This document shows, piece by piece, positions 24,535-33,061 of a DNA stretch of 64,000 bases. The number at the start of each line of letters is the position of its first letter. Position 1 is the first letter of the stretch. The notes beneath the pieces were generated by a model. The model worked only from the letters and a program-made list of their open reading frames with translations, was not told the DNA's origin and searched no databases. The stretch is from an uncultured Pseudomonadota bacterium (GTDB lineage: Bacteria; Myxococcota_A; UBA796; SXON01): the NCBI GenBank assembly GCA_903875225.1, contig CAIQVJ010000069.1:1-64000 (forward strand). Direction: 5' to 3'. The position numbers were made by a program, and so were the translations under genes.

Positions 24535-26367
24535 ATGGCCACCATCAACTTCGCACGCCGAGAGATAGAGGCGAAGATTGTGTACGTCGGTCCTGCACTT
24601 TCCGGGAAGACTACCAACGTCCAGGTGCTCCACCGGCTGGTGCCGCGGGCGCAGCGCGGGGAGCTGCACCAGCTCTCCACGGATGGGGACAGGACGCTGT
24701 TCTTCGACTTCATCCCTGTGGAGCTCGGCCAGATTGCGGGGTTCACAGCCCACTTCAAGCTCTTCACGGTTCCCGGACAGGTGTACTACCAGCAAACGCG
24801 CAAGGCCGTGCTGCAGGGCGCCGACGGCGTGGTCTTCGTGGCGGATTCGGCCGCGGGTCGGGCCCAGGCGAACCTCGATGCGATGATCGATCTCGAACAG
24901 AACCTCCGTGCACACGGCTTCGATCTGGCGAGCATCCCGCTGGTGGTGCAGCTGAACAAGCGCGACGTGGACGATGCCCTGCCCGTGAACGTGATGATCA
25001 CGGAGCTGAACCCCTTCGGTGTGCCGACGGTCGAGTCCATCGCAGCCAGCGGCTACGGCGTGCTCGACACGCTGTACAAGATCACGGAGATCGCCACCAA
25101 GCGCATCCGGGAGAACCTCTCCGGGCAGAAGAACGCTGTGCGTCTCCAGGCCGTGCAGAAGGAGGAGCGCGAGAGCGAACAGGAGGTCGTGGACGACTAC
25201 CTGTCGCGAATCCACAAGGTTCGCCCTGAGGAAGAAGCCAGCGCCGAGCGGATGAAGGCCGCCGGGCGCATGCGCCCCGATGATGTGGACAGCTTCCTGC
25301 TCGAGTTCGTCGACCGCGACGACGAGCTCTCGCTCGACGATGGGCTGCCCTCGATGGCCCCCGAGGACCACCGGGTCGCGCGCGCCGCGGCCGCCGCGCC
25401 CCCCGCGTCCCCGCCCGCGCGGACGGTAGGCGCCCCGCCCGTGTTCAGCGAAGCAGAGCCCGCCCCCGCGCCGAGCCCCGTCAAGAAGTCCAGCCGCCGC
25501 TCCGAGAAGCGTGCGGCCGCGCGAGCCGCAAGCGCGCCCGCAGCCGAGCCGCCCATCGACCGACCGGCACCGCAGCCGGCCGAGCCGCCCATCGACCGAC
25601 CGGCACCGCAGATGGCCGAGCCGCCCGCCGCACCAGTGGTTGCCGTCTCGCCCGCAACGCAGTCCGTGGTTGAGACTGGCGCCCAGAGCGCCGCGCCTGC
25701 CGTCGCCGAACCTGCCCCCCCGGTCCAGGTCGCGACCCCGCCCAGGCCGGCCGCCGAGCCAGCCCGCGCCCCCGACGTTCGGATCCCGGAGGCCCCGGAG
25801 CGCCCGGCCGGACCTGCAGCCCCCGCTGTGGAGGCCGCCCCCCAGGCCGTCGCCCGCCAGGCACAGCCTCCGACCGCCCCGCGACCCGCCGAGTCCGTCG
25901 CTCGCGCCGCCCAACCCCCCGTTGCACCGCGGCCCGCCGAGTCCGTCGCTCGCGCCACGCAACCACCCGCCCCCCCGCGCGCCGCCGAGCCGGCCCCACG
26001 GGCCGTGGAGACCGGCCGCCCCGCGGAGCCCGCGGCTGCACGTCCGGAGGCGCGGCCGGCAGAGCCCCGGCCCGATCGCACGGCGCAGAGACTGCGCTAC
26101 CCCGAGGGTCCCCCGATCGAAGCGCATGTGGATGCGCACGCGCTCGCCGGCGTGCTGCTCCGGGAGGTGCTCGGCTCCACGGTCGGCGCGGATGGCCGGG
26201 CCACCATCGAGATCGTGCTCGAGCGCGAGGGCGTCGCCCGACGGCACCCGCTGCGCTTCGTGGAGTCCACCCCCGAGACGCCCTGGGGCACCGTGACCGG
26301 GGTGGGCATCGCCGCGCTGGTGCTCGGGTTCGTCGGTGGGCTGCTCGTCGGCTGGCAGTTCCTCTAG
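24535..26367 (+). CDS. MglA-like small GTPase with proline-rich tail and C-terminal membrane anchor
   Basis: ATG 24535 is preceded by CCGGAG. Residues 1-195 are an MglA-type Ras-like GTPase: P-loop GPALSGKTTN (about 20-29), TVPGQ in place of DxxG (the form known from MglA), and NKRD (G4). Residues about 255-560 are Ala/Pro-rich and disordered, with a perfect 36-nt duplication at 25543. A small folded segment (HALAGVLLREVLGSTVG, about 535-580) precedes a single C-terminal transmembrane helix (GIAALVLGFVGGLLVGWQ). In Myxococcus, MglA is the soluble switch of cell polarity and motility. Here the tail would tether the switch to the membrane. No MglB or Roadblock partner gene is adjacent. RecJ follows after 3 bases. 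Confidence 0.82.
   Translation: MATINFARREIEAKIVYVGPALSGKTTNVQVLHRLVPRAQRGELHQLSTDGDRTLFFDFIPVELGQIAGFTAHFKLFTVPGQVYYQQTRKAVLQGADGVVFVADSAAGRAQANLDAMIDLEQNLRAHGFDLASIPLVVQLNKRDVDDALPVNVMITELNPFGVPTVESIAASGYGVLDTLYKITEIATKRIRENLSGQKNAVRLQAVQKEERESEQEVVDDYLSRIHKVRPEEEASAERMKAAGRMRPDDVDSFLLEFVDRDDELSLDDGLPSMAPEDHRVARAAAAAPPASPPARTVGAPPVFSEAEPAPAPSPVKKSSRRSEKRAAARAASAPAAEPPIDRPAPQPAEPPIDRPAPQMAEPPAAPVVAVSPATQSVVETGAQSAAPAVAEPAPPVQVATPPRPAAEPARAPDVRIPEAPERPAGPAAPAVEAAPQAVARQAQPPTAPRPAESVARAAQPPVAPRPAESVARATQPPAPPRAAEPAPRAVETGRPAEPAAARPEARPAEPRPDRTAQRLRYPEGPPIEAHVDAHALAGVLLREVLGSTVGADGRATIEIVLEREGVARRHPLRFVESTPETPWGTVTGVGIAALVLGFVGGLLVGWQFL
25543..25614 (+). repeat. Two 36-nt tandem copies in the MglA-like linker
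   Basis: Two adjacent units encode AEPPIDRPAPQP and AEPPIDRPAPQM and differ only in the last codon. A looser second pair (RPAESVARA...QPP) lies at about 25878-25970. These are simple expansions in a disordered linker. Confidence 0.8.
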
Positions 26368-26370
26368 CTC

Positions 26371-28059
26371 GTGCCCTCCCGCTCCTGGACCCAAAAGCGC
26401 TGGGAGGCGCGCGCGCGTGAGCCCGGTTCAGGGCCGCTGGCAGCCCGCGTGCTCGCCGCGCGGGGACACCTCGGCCCGGACGCGGCGGGTTTTCTCAACC
26501 CGGGAGTACACGATCTGCTCGACCCCGCCGGTCTCCTGGGCATGCCGGAGGCGCTCGACCGCCTGGAGCGGGCACTCGCGCGAGGGGAACACCTGCGGCT
26601 GGTGACCGACTACGACGTCGACGGCACCAGCTCCTGCCTCATCCTGCACGCGGCGCTCGACCGGCGGATCACGGCCGACGGGTCCGCCGCCTTCGTGAGC
26701 TACCACATCCCGGACCGCATGACCGAGGGCTACGGTCTCTCGGAACGGGCCGTCCGCGCCGCCGCGGCCGAAGGGGTCCAGCTCATCGTCACTGCCGACA
26801 TCGGCGTCCGCGATCACGTCACCGTGCGGCTCGCTCGCGAGCTTGGAGTCGACGTCATCATCCTCGACCACCACCTCACCGCAGGGGAGAGCGTGCCGCC
26901 CGACGCGGTCGCGGTCATCTGCCCGCCCCAGCCGGGCTGCACCTACGGGAACAAGGCGCTCGCCGCGTGCGGGGTCTCGACGAAGCTGGCGACCGCCCTG
27001 CTGGCGCGTGATCCGAAGCGGGACACCGTGCTGCCCTCGCTTTGGAAGCTAGCGGCCATCGGTACCGTGGCCGACATCGTGGACCTCTCCACCCCCGAGA
27101 ACCGCGCGCTCGTCACGCTCGGCCTGCGTGAGCTCAACCGTGGGCCGAACGGCGCGGGCCTCGCGGCGCTGCTCCAGGTCGCCGGCATCCAGCCCGGCAC
27201 GATCACCGCTGAGACCATCGGGTTTGCCATCGGACCGCGCATCAACGCCGCGGGTCGACTCAAGGATGCCAGCGCCGTGGTCCAACTCCTCCGCACGCGT
27301 GATGCCCGCGCTGCGCACGAACAGGCCGCGGCGATCAACGCGCTGAACAACCAGCGCAAGGACATCCAGGCAAACATGGTGGCAGAGGCCCGGGAGCGGC
27401 TCGGCTCCGGCGCACCGCCCGCGTTCATCGTGGTGGGGGGGCCCGAAGCCGAGGGCTGGCACCGGGGTGTGAACGGCATCGTGGCGGCGCGGATCCGGGA
27501 CGAATTCCACCGGCCTTGCGCGGCGGTCTCGATCATCGGCGAGATCGCGACAGGCAGCATCCGGTCGGTCCCGACGGTCCACGCGGTCCACGCCCTGGAC
27601 GGCGTGGCGGACCTGCTCCTGCGCTACGGCGGGCACCCCGTCGCCGCAGGCTTCACCCTGCGATCGGCCGATCTTCCGGCTTTCTCCACCCGTCTTGCGA
27701 CCTTCGTGACCGAGCACCACGACGACGAGGCCCTCGTGCCCGTGGAGCAGTACGACGTCGACGCCGACCCGCGCGAGTGCACCCTTGCGGTGGTGGGCGC
27801 GCTCGCGGCGCTGGAGCCGTGCGGCAAGGGCAACCCCCCGGCGCGCATCGCGGTGACCGGGCCGATCACCAACGTGCGGGTGGCGAAGGATCTGCACGTG
27901 TTCGGCCGTATCGGACCCCTGCCCTTCGTGTGGTGGTCCGGCGTGAGCGCGTTGCCCCGGGACCCCGGCACGGCCACGCTGCTCGGTCACCTCGCGGTGC
28001 ACGACGACCGCGGGCTCGAGACCGTGCGCCTCGTCGTGGAGGACGGGCGCTCGGCGTAG
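26371..28059 (+). CDS. recJ: Single-stranded-DNA-specific exonuclease RecJ
   Basis: 562 residues from GTG 26371, three bases after the MglA-like stop. RecJ degrades single-stranded DNA 5' to 3' in recombination and mismatch repair. The DHH-family motifs are present in order: motif I TDYDVDGTSS (about residues 79-88), motif II IVTADIGVRDH (about 131-141), DHH in IILDHHLTAG (about 163-172), GTVADIVDL, and the DHHA1 region GPRINAAGRL, GWHRGVNGIVAARI and RYGGHPVAAGFTL. The C-terminal OB domain is present. The close coupling to an MglA-like gene is probably operon convenience rather than function. Confidence 0.93.
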   Translation: MPSRSWTQKRWEARAREPGSGPLAARVLAARGHLGPDAAGFLNPGVHDLLDPAGLLGMPEALDRLERALARGEHLRLVTDYDVDGTSSCLILHAALDRRITADGSAAFVSYHIPDRMTEGYGLSERAVRAAAAEGVQLIVTADIGVRDHVTVRLARELGVDVIILDHHLTAGESVPPDAVAVICPPQPGCTYGNKALAACGVSTKLATALLARDPKRDTVLPSLWKLAAIGTVADIVDLSTPENRALVTLGLRELNRGPNGAGLAALLQVAGIQPGTITAETIGFAIGPRINAAGRLKDASAVVQLLRTRDARAAHEQAAAINALNNQRKDIQANMVAEARERLGSGAPPAFIVVGGPEAEGWHRGVNGIVAARIRDEFHRPCAAVSIIGEIATGSIRSVPTVHAVHALDGVADLLLRYGGHPVAAGFTLRSADLPAFSTRLATFVTEHHDDEALVPVEQYDVDADPRECTLAVVGALAALEPCGKGNPPARIAVTGPITNVRVAKDLHVFGRIGPLPFVWWSGVSALPRDPGTATLLGHLAVHDDRGLETVRLVVEDGRSA

Positions 28060-28103
28060 GAGCCCCGGGCAGAACCTGTCGGCCGCGCGCCCCCCCCGAT
28101 CGA

Positions 28104-28907
28104 CTACGCCTGGAAACCCGTCCCGGGCAGCCTGCTCACCGCATCGTCGTCCACCGCGGTGAAAGGCGGGCGCGTGCCCATCCGGAGCGCCTGCTTCACC
28201 GCCGCGACGTCTCCGGCGCGGACCAGCGCCTGTGTCCGGGCGCGCCATGCGTCAGCGAGCGCCTCCTTTCCCTTCCACAGCCGCGTCGCCATCTCGGGCC
28301 ACGCGTTTCCTGCCCGGCTCACGTAGCCTGCAACCCCTGGCAATTCTCGCATCTCCCCTGCGAGCCCATCGTCGGCGAGCCACGTCCGACCCGGGAACTC
28401 CTTCGCAAGCCGCCGCATCCGGAAGGAGTCCCCAAAACTGTCGAGGAACCCTGCCACGCCCAGCTCACCGTGCAGCCGGGAGAGCACCGCAGGAGGCAGG
28501 TCATTCCCAAAGGCCGGGTGCATCCACGCGAACACCGGGATGTGCACTGCGACCACCACGACGCGGTACCAGGACAGGATGGCCTCGACCGGCAGCGCGT
28601 GGAGGAGCGGCGGCGGCAGGATCACTCCCATCGCTCCGGACCGCTCGGCGTGCCGCGCGAGGCGCGCGACCTGCCCGGGCGCCGGCGCCCACACGCAGGG
28701 CAGCACCGGACGACCCGCACCGACGTCGCAGCAGACCGTGATCACCTGCTCCTTCTCGTCCGGGTCGAGCCAGAGGAACTCGTCGGCCAGCGGAGCCAGG
28801 CCGTCCGCACCACTGCCGAGCAGCCACAGGAGGTGCGCCCGCAGCGCCCCGGTGTCCACCTGGCTGTTGCGGTTGAAAGGCACAACGTTCGCGATCAGCA
28901 GGCTCAT
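28104..28907 (-). CDS. DapA/dihydrodipicolinate synthase-like protein lacking the Schiff-base lysine
   Basis: A 267-residue TIM-barrel-type protein of the DapA superfamily: VVPFNRNSQVDTGALRAHLLWLL, GSGADGLAPLADEFLWLDPDEK, MGVILPPPLLHALP, VAGFLDSFGDS and VAGYVSRAGNA line up with the family's strands. In active members the strand reads GxKDSSGD, with the lysine forming the Schiff base. Here the position is leucine (GFLDSFGD), and the usual YN before it is WMH. If the alignment by eye is right, it cannot do aldolase chemistry by the normal route. It might be a binding protein, a regulator, or use another residue. It converges on recJ and is divergent from 29034. Confidence 0.65.
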   Translation of the reverse strand: MSLLIANVVPFNRNSQVDTGALRAHLLWLLGSGADGLAPLADEFLWLDPDEKEQVITVCCDVGAGRPVLPCVWAPAPGQVARLARHAERSGAMGVILPPPLLHALPVEAILSWYRVVVVAVHIPVFAWMHPAFGNDLPPAVLSRLHGELGVAGFLDSFGDSFRMRRLAKEFPGRTWLADDGLAGEMRELPGVAGYVSRAGNAWPEMATRLWKGKEALADAWRARTQALVRAGDVAAVKQALRMGTRPPFTAVDDDAVSRLPGTGFQA

Positions 28908-29033
28908 GGGGGAAGGATCCGGAAGCGCACCGGGTTTCGGGGCAGCTGCGACAAGAGTTTTACACGTCGCGAGCGCTCCCCCAAGATATTCGTGTGCCCG
29001 CCTTCACGCAGACCCTGATTCGGAGTCCCCAGA

Positions 29034-29948
29034 ATGCTCGCTCCCGTCCTTCTGCTCCTCGCCGTCCCCTCCAGCGGCGCCGCCGTGCTCAAGCCCACCT
29101 GGAGCGCATCCTCGGTGGCACCCACGGTGGACAACCAGAGCTATGGGGCGAGCAACCTGGGGGATGGCAAGGCGTCGAGCGCGTGGTTCGAGGGGGTGGA
29201 CGGCAGCGGGCTCAACGAATGGGTGCAGGCGGACCTCGGCGCCGAAAAGGCCGTGACCGGGTTCACGGTGTGGGCCGGCTGGTGGTACACGTCCTCGCAG
29301 TGGACCCACTACAACCGCCCCAAGGCGCTGCTGGTCGAGTTCTCCGACGGGACGACCCAGGAGTTCACGCTCCAGGACAGCTACACCCCCCAGGCGTTCG
29401 AGCTCCCCTCGGCCAGGAAGACCTCGACGGTGAAGTTCAAGATCAAGAGCGACTTCACCTCCGACGCCTACCAGGACACCGCGATCTCCGAGATCCAGAT
29501 CCGGGACAACTCGCGCGCGGAGACCGCAGCGGTCGCCAGCTACTCCGCGAGCAGCACGTTTCCGCCCGACGTCGACGGCACGTACGACGCGAAGAACATC
29601 TCCGACGGCATCGTGGACACCGTGTGGTGCGAGGGCAACAAGACCGGCGACGGCACGGGCGAATGGCTCGACCTCGCGCTCGCCGGCTCGCAGACCCTCT
29701 CGTCCCTCACCTTGCGTAATGGAAACGCGTACAACCTGGGCGTCTACATGAAGTCGAACCGCGCGACGCAGGCGACGCTCACGTTCAGCGACGGCGGGCA
29801 GGAGACCATCGCGATCAAGGACACCTCGGTGGAGCAGAAGGTGTCGTTCTCGCCGCACACCACCAGCAAGGTGCGGATCGCCTTCGACACGGTCAAGAAG
29901 GGCTCCGAGTACAACGACCTGTGCCTCGCGGAAGCATACTTCCGGTAG
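29034..29948 (+). CDS. Secreted protein with two discoidin/NADase-glycan-binding-like domains
   Basis: ATG 29034 lies behind CGGAG. A signal peptide (MLAPVLLLLAVPSSGAA) is followed by two similar beta-sandwich units of about 140 residues. Each has the pattern 'A-S-S-x-W-x-E-G' (KASSAWFEG, VDTVWCEG), a 'GEW-hydrophobic' strand (NEWVQADLG, GEWLDLALA), then a strand-rich part ending in a 'SEI/AEAYF' segment. This pattern is typical of F5/8-type C or NADase-type glycan-binding domains that bind sugars or surfaces. No catalytic domain is present. The protein may coat the cell or bind an exopolysaccharide. Confidence 0.65.
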   Translation: MLAPVLLLLAVPSSGAAVLKPTWSASSVAPTVDNQSYGASNLGDGKASSAWFEGVDGSGLNEWVQADLGAEKAVTGFTVWAGWWYTSSQWTHYNRPKALLVEFSDGTTQEFTLQDSYTPQAFELPSARKTSTVKFKIKSDFTSDAYQDTAISEIQIRDNSRAETAAVASYSASSTFPPDVDGTYDAKNISDGIVDTVWCEGNKTGDGTGEWLDLALAGSQTLSSLTLRNGNAYNLGVYMKSNRATQATLTFSDGGQETIAIKDTSVEQKVSFSPHTTSKVRIAFDTVKKGSEYNDLCLAEAYFR

Positions 29949-30004
29949 TCCCTCCCCGACGTCCCGGGCTCCAGACCTCGAAGTGCGGGGTTACACGCCG
30001 CGCC

Positions 30005-30889
30005 ATGTCGTCTCGCGTCCTCCCCTGGCTGCTCGGTGTGTACGCCGTCTCCTGGGGTTGGGCCGGGTTGATCGCGCTCTCCGGGCGACCCACCGTCGGC
30101 CTCGCGTTCGTGCTCCTCGCGCTCCCGTTCATCTTCGGGCCAGCCGCCGTCAGCTGGCTCTGGCGCCGCTACGTCGTGCGGGAGGGACCGTTCGAGGACC
30201 TCAACATGCTTCACGTGGGCAACCCCGCGCTCACCGGCTGGCTCGGCGCGATCGCGTTCGTCTGGCTCGCCGCCCTCGTCGCGCACGTGATGGGGTGGGG
30301 CGCGCTCGACCTCTCGGGCCAGGCGATCGCCAACCGGATGAACGAGGTGCAGGGCCCCGAGAAGGCTGCCGAAGCGCTCACCGCGATGCAGGCGGCCCCG
30401 GTTCCCTACGCAGTGATCGCGAGCCTCCAGGCCCTGCTGGTGGGGCTGCTCTACGCGCCGATACGGCTCTGCGAGGAGCTCGGCTGGCGGGGGGTCCTGG
30501 CGCGCGAACTGGCCCCGCTCGGGCCCTGGGGATCCGCGGTGCTCTCGGGGCTCCTCTGGGGCATCTGGCGCGTGCCGTTGGTGTGGATGGGCGGCTACTT
30601 TTCCGACGCTCCGGCGGCTGGCGCGCTCGCCATGGTGGCGGCGAGCGTGCCGCAGGGCGTGCTCCTCGTCTGGCTCGCCCGCCGGGCGAAGTCCGTCTGG
30701 GCCCCCGCCATCGCGCAGGGGGTGCTCACGGCGATCGGCCCGTTCAACGAGCTGGTCAGCGTGGGTGGCAACCCGGTGCTCACCAGCCCGATGGGCGCGG
30801 CCGGCGGGGTCGCCGCGCTGCTGTTGGTGGCGGTCGCGTGGGGGCTGGACAGGCGCGAGGCCGCCGCCGCCGCCGACGCACCACGTTAG
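30005..30889 (+). CDS. CPBP-family (CAAX/bacteriocin-processing-like) membrane protein with an altered active site
   Basis: A 294-residue polytopic membrane protein with about seven hydrophobic segments. The first CPBP motif is present as CEELGWRGVLARELAP (EExxxR). The second motif normally ends in His (WHLP) but reads LLWGIWRVPL here. The third, normally H-x3-N/D, reads IAQGVLTA. So two of the residues expected to bind the metal are replaced by Arg and Gln. It may be a non-proteolytic scaffold, as some CPBP members are, or my alignment of motif 3 may be off. The start at ATG 30005 avoids a longer N-terminal extension. The GST gene follows 24 bases downstream. Confidence 0.7.
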   Translation: MSSRVLPWLLGVYAVSWGWAGLIALSGRPTVGLAFVLLALPFIFGPAAVSWLWRRYVVREGPFEDLNMLHVGNPALTGWLGAIAFVWLAALVAHVMGWGALDLSGQAIANRMNEVQGPEKAAEALTAMQAAPVPYAVIASLQALLVGLLYAPIRLCEELGWRGVLARELAPLGPWGSAVLSGLLWGIWRVPLVWMGGYFSDAPAAGALAMVAASVPQGVLLVWLARRAKSVWAPAIAQGVLTAIGPFNELVSVGGNPVLTSPMGAAGGVAALLLVAVAWGLDRREAAAAADAPR

Positions 30890-30913
30890 CCCCCGGGGTC
30901 AACCGGAGTCCAC

Positions 30914-31603
30914 ATGTCGATCGAGCTCTACTGGGGGAGCGGCAGCACCCCCTGCTGGCGCGTGCAGCTGGCGCTCGCCGCGAAGGGTCTGACCCACACG
31001 TCGCACCTGCTGTCGTTCGCCGCACGCGAGACGCGCACGCCGGCGTTCCTGGCCCTCAACCCGCGAGGAAAGGTCCCGACGTTGAAGGACGGAGACGTCG
31101 TCCTGAACGAGTCGATCGCCATCCTCGCCTACCTCGATCGCGCCTACCCCGAGCGCCCCCTCTTTGGCGCCACGCCGGCCGAAGCTGCCCAGATCTGGCG
31201 CTTCGTCATGGAATTCGAGTCCCACGGGGGGCCCGCGATCTCGGCGGTGACCCGTCCCATCCTGTTCGGCCCCATCGAGCCCGGCGGCGAGGCGATCACC
31301 GCGGCCCTCCCCGCGCTGCACGCCGAGCTCGACCTGCTCGCGGAGCGCGTCACCCCCGGCACGATGGTCGGCGGGCAGGTCTCCGCCGCGGACATCGTGT
31401 GGTTCTGCGGCCTGCAGCAGCTCGTGCGCGCGGCCACCCGGCCCATCGCGGCCCCGTTCCAGCTCGGCGTGTGGCCCTTCGGCCACCGCTGGCCAACGAT
31501 CGTGTCCTGGGCGCAGCGCCTGGAGGCAATCCCGGGCTACGACGCAACGAGGCCGCCGCACTGGTCGGACGGCGAGCACCCGGCGCCGTCCCGGATGGGC
31601 TAG
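30914..31603 (+). CDS. Glutathione S-transferase family protein
   Basis: 229 residues. The N-terminal thioredoxin-like domain (MSIELYWGSGSTPCWRVQLAL) has the typical SxPCWR catalytic-region pattern. NPRGKVPTLKDGDVVLNESIAI holds the cis-proline and the glutathione-binding ES pair (VPTL, NES). The all-helical C-terminal domain follows, with VSAADIVWF as its conserved capping region. It could conjugate or reduce xenobiotics with glutathione, or serve as a reductase. The start is preceded by CCGGAG. It ends three bases before the convergent hflX stop. Confidence 0.82.
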   Translation: MSIELYWGSGSTPCWRVQLALAAKGLTHTSHLLSFAARETRTPAFLALNPRGKVPTLKDGDVVLNESIAILAYLDRAYPERPLFGATPAEAAQIWRFVMEFESHGGPAISAVTRPILFGPIEPGGEAITAALPALHAELDLLAERVTPGTMVGGQVSAADIVWFCGLQQLVRAATRPIAAPFQLGVWPFGHRWPTIVSWAQRLEAIPGYDATRPPHWSDGEHPAPSRMG

Positions 31604-31606
31604 CCC

Positions 31607-33007
31607 TCAGCCGATCAGGGCCTTCACCCGTGCGACCTCCTCGGTCCTCCCGCGCACCCGGTAGCAGACGCCCTCGGCCTCGTGGCGCTCCTCGAGCACC
31701 TTCAACCTCGCGCGGATCTCGCCTCCCACGGCACCCCGCGCCCAGGGCACGAACAGGTCCACCTCGGCCATGCCCCGCTCGAACCACTGCACGATGAACG
31801 CGTGCAGCCCGTCGACGTCGGCGGGGTCGTGGGCGCTCACCTGCAGCGCTTCCGGATACTCCAGCGCGAGCGCCGCGCGCGCCTCGGGACCCACCCGGTC
31901 GATCTTGTTGAGCACGAGCCTCGCGGGAACGTCCTGGGCGCCGATCTCCGCGAGCACCTCCCGCGTGACGGCCAACTGGGCGCGGAACGTCGGGTCGCTG
32001 GCGTCCACGACCTGCAACAGCAACGAGGCCTCCAGGGCCTCGTCAAGCGTGCTGCGAAAGCTCGCGACGAGGTCGTGCGGCAGCTTCTTGATGAACCCGA
32101 CGGTGTCGGAGACGAGGATCCGGGGGACCGTCTCCGGCTGCAGGGACCGCACCGTGGTGTCGAGGGTCGCGAACAGCTTGTCGGCCACGAGGACGTCGCT
32201 GCCGGTGAGCGCTCGCATCAGGGAGCTCTTTCCCGCGTTGGTGTAGCCCACGAGCGCGACGCGGAGCTGCTCCGCGCGACGTGCCCGCCGCGTTCCCTGC
32301 TCCTTCTCGATGCCCTGCAGCTCCGCCCGGAGCTGCGCGATGCGATCCCTCACCTTTCGTCTGTCGAGCTCCAGGGCGCTCTCGCCCGCCCCCTTGCCGC
32401 CGATGCCGCCCCGCTGGCGCTCCGCGTTCCCCGAATCGCGCATCCGGGGCACCAGGTAGACCAGCCTCGCGATCTCCACCTGCAGCCGCGCCTCGCGGCT
32501 CTGGGCATGCCGATGGAAGATCTCGACGATCACCCCGGTGCGGTCGAGCACGGGCGCGCCGGTCGCCTTCTCGAGGTTGCGGGCCTGGCTTGGCGAGAGC
32601 TCGTGGTCGACGACGATGAGGTCCGCCCGTCTCCCCTCCTCCGTGGCGGCCGACCGGTCACCGCTGTCCTCCTCCGCGAATTCCACCGTGTCTGCGGGAT
32701 CGGGCGCGCTGGCGGCGGCCGCGGCTTCGTCTCTCCGCACCCGCGCCTTGTTGGGCACGCTGTTGGGGGGACCCATGGGCACCTCGCCGGAGCCGCCGGT
32801 CCAGCTCGCGAGCTCCACGAGCTTGCCCTCCCCGACCACCGTGCCCGCTGCGAGCCCGCTGCGCCGCTGGCTCACCTGACCGACCACCTCGTAGCCGAGG
32901 GTCTGCACGAGGCGGGCGAGCTCGGCCATCGATGCGACGTGGTCCGCGGTGTCCACCCCGGGCAACTGCACCCCGACGAGCACGGCGCGTAGCTGCTTTT
33001 CACTCAT
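31607..33007 (-). CDS. hflX: Ribosome-associated GTPase HflX
   Basis: 466 residues with the two-domain HflX layout. The N-terminal HflX domain (LVQTLGYEVVGQ, GEGKLVEL, LIVVDHELSPSQARNLE, VLDRTGVIVEIF, ARLQVEIARLVYLVPRM) is followed by the Gly-rich linker and the G domain: P-loop GYTNAGKSSL, FATLDTTVR, DTVGF, NKID. A stretch of about 55 residues, rich in Ala, Glu and Asp (WTGGSGEVPMGPP to EEGRR), is inserted in the N-terminal domain where most relatives have only a short loop. HflX splits stalled 70S ribosomes under stress. It lies 54 bases downstream of the second carbamoyltransferase gene on the same strand. Confidence 0.93.
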   Translation of the reverse strand: MSEKQLRAVLVGVQLPGVDTADHVASMAELARLVQTLGYEVVGQVSQRRSGLAAGTVVGEGKLVELASWTGGSGEVPMGPPNSVPNKARVRRDEAAAAASAPDPADTVEFAEEDSGDRSAATEEGRRADLIVVDHELSPSQARNLEKATGAPVLDRTGVIVEIFHRHAQSREARLQVEIARLVYLVPRMRDSGNAERQRGGIGGKGAGESALELDRRKVRDRIAQLRAELQGIEKEQGTRRARRAEQLRVALVGYTNAGKSSLMRALTGSDVLVADKLFATLDTTVRSLQPETVPRILVSDTVGFIKKLPHDLVASFRSTLDEALEASLLLQVVDASDPTFRAQLAVTREVLAEIGAQDVPARLVLNKIDRVGPEARAALALEYPEALQVSAHDPADVDGLHAFIVQWFERGMAEVDLFVPWARGAVGGEIRARLKVLEERHEAEGVCYRVRGRTEEVARVKALIG

Positions 33008-33061
33008 CCCGTCGGGTAACCCGGGGCCGCCGCCGGCGCGGTGCCGTGCGTACGCGGGGGC

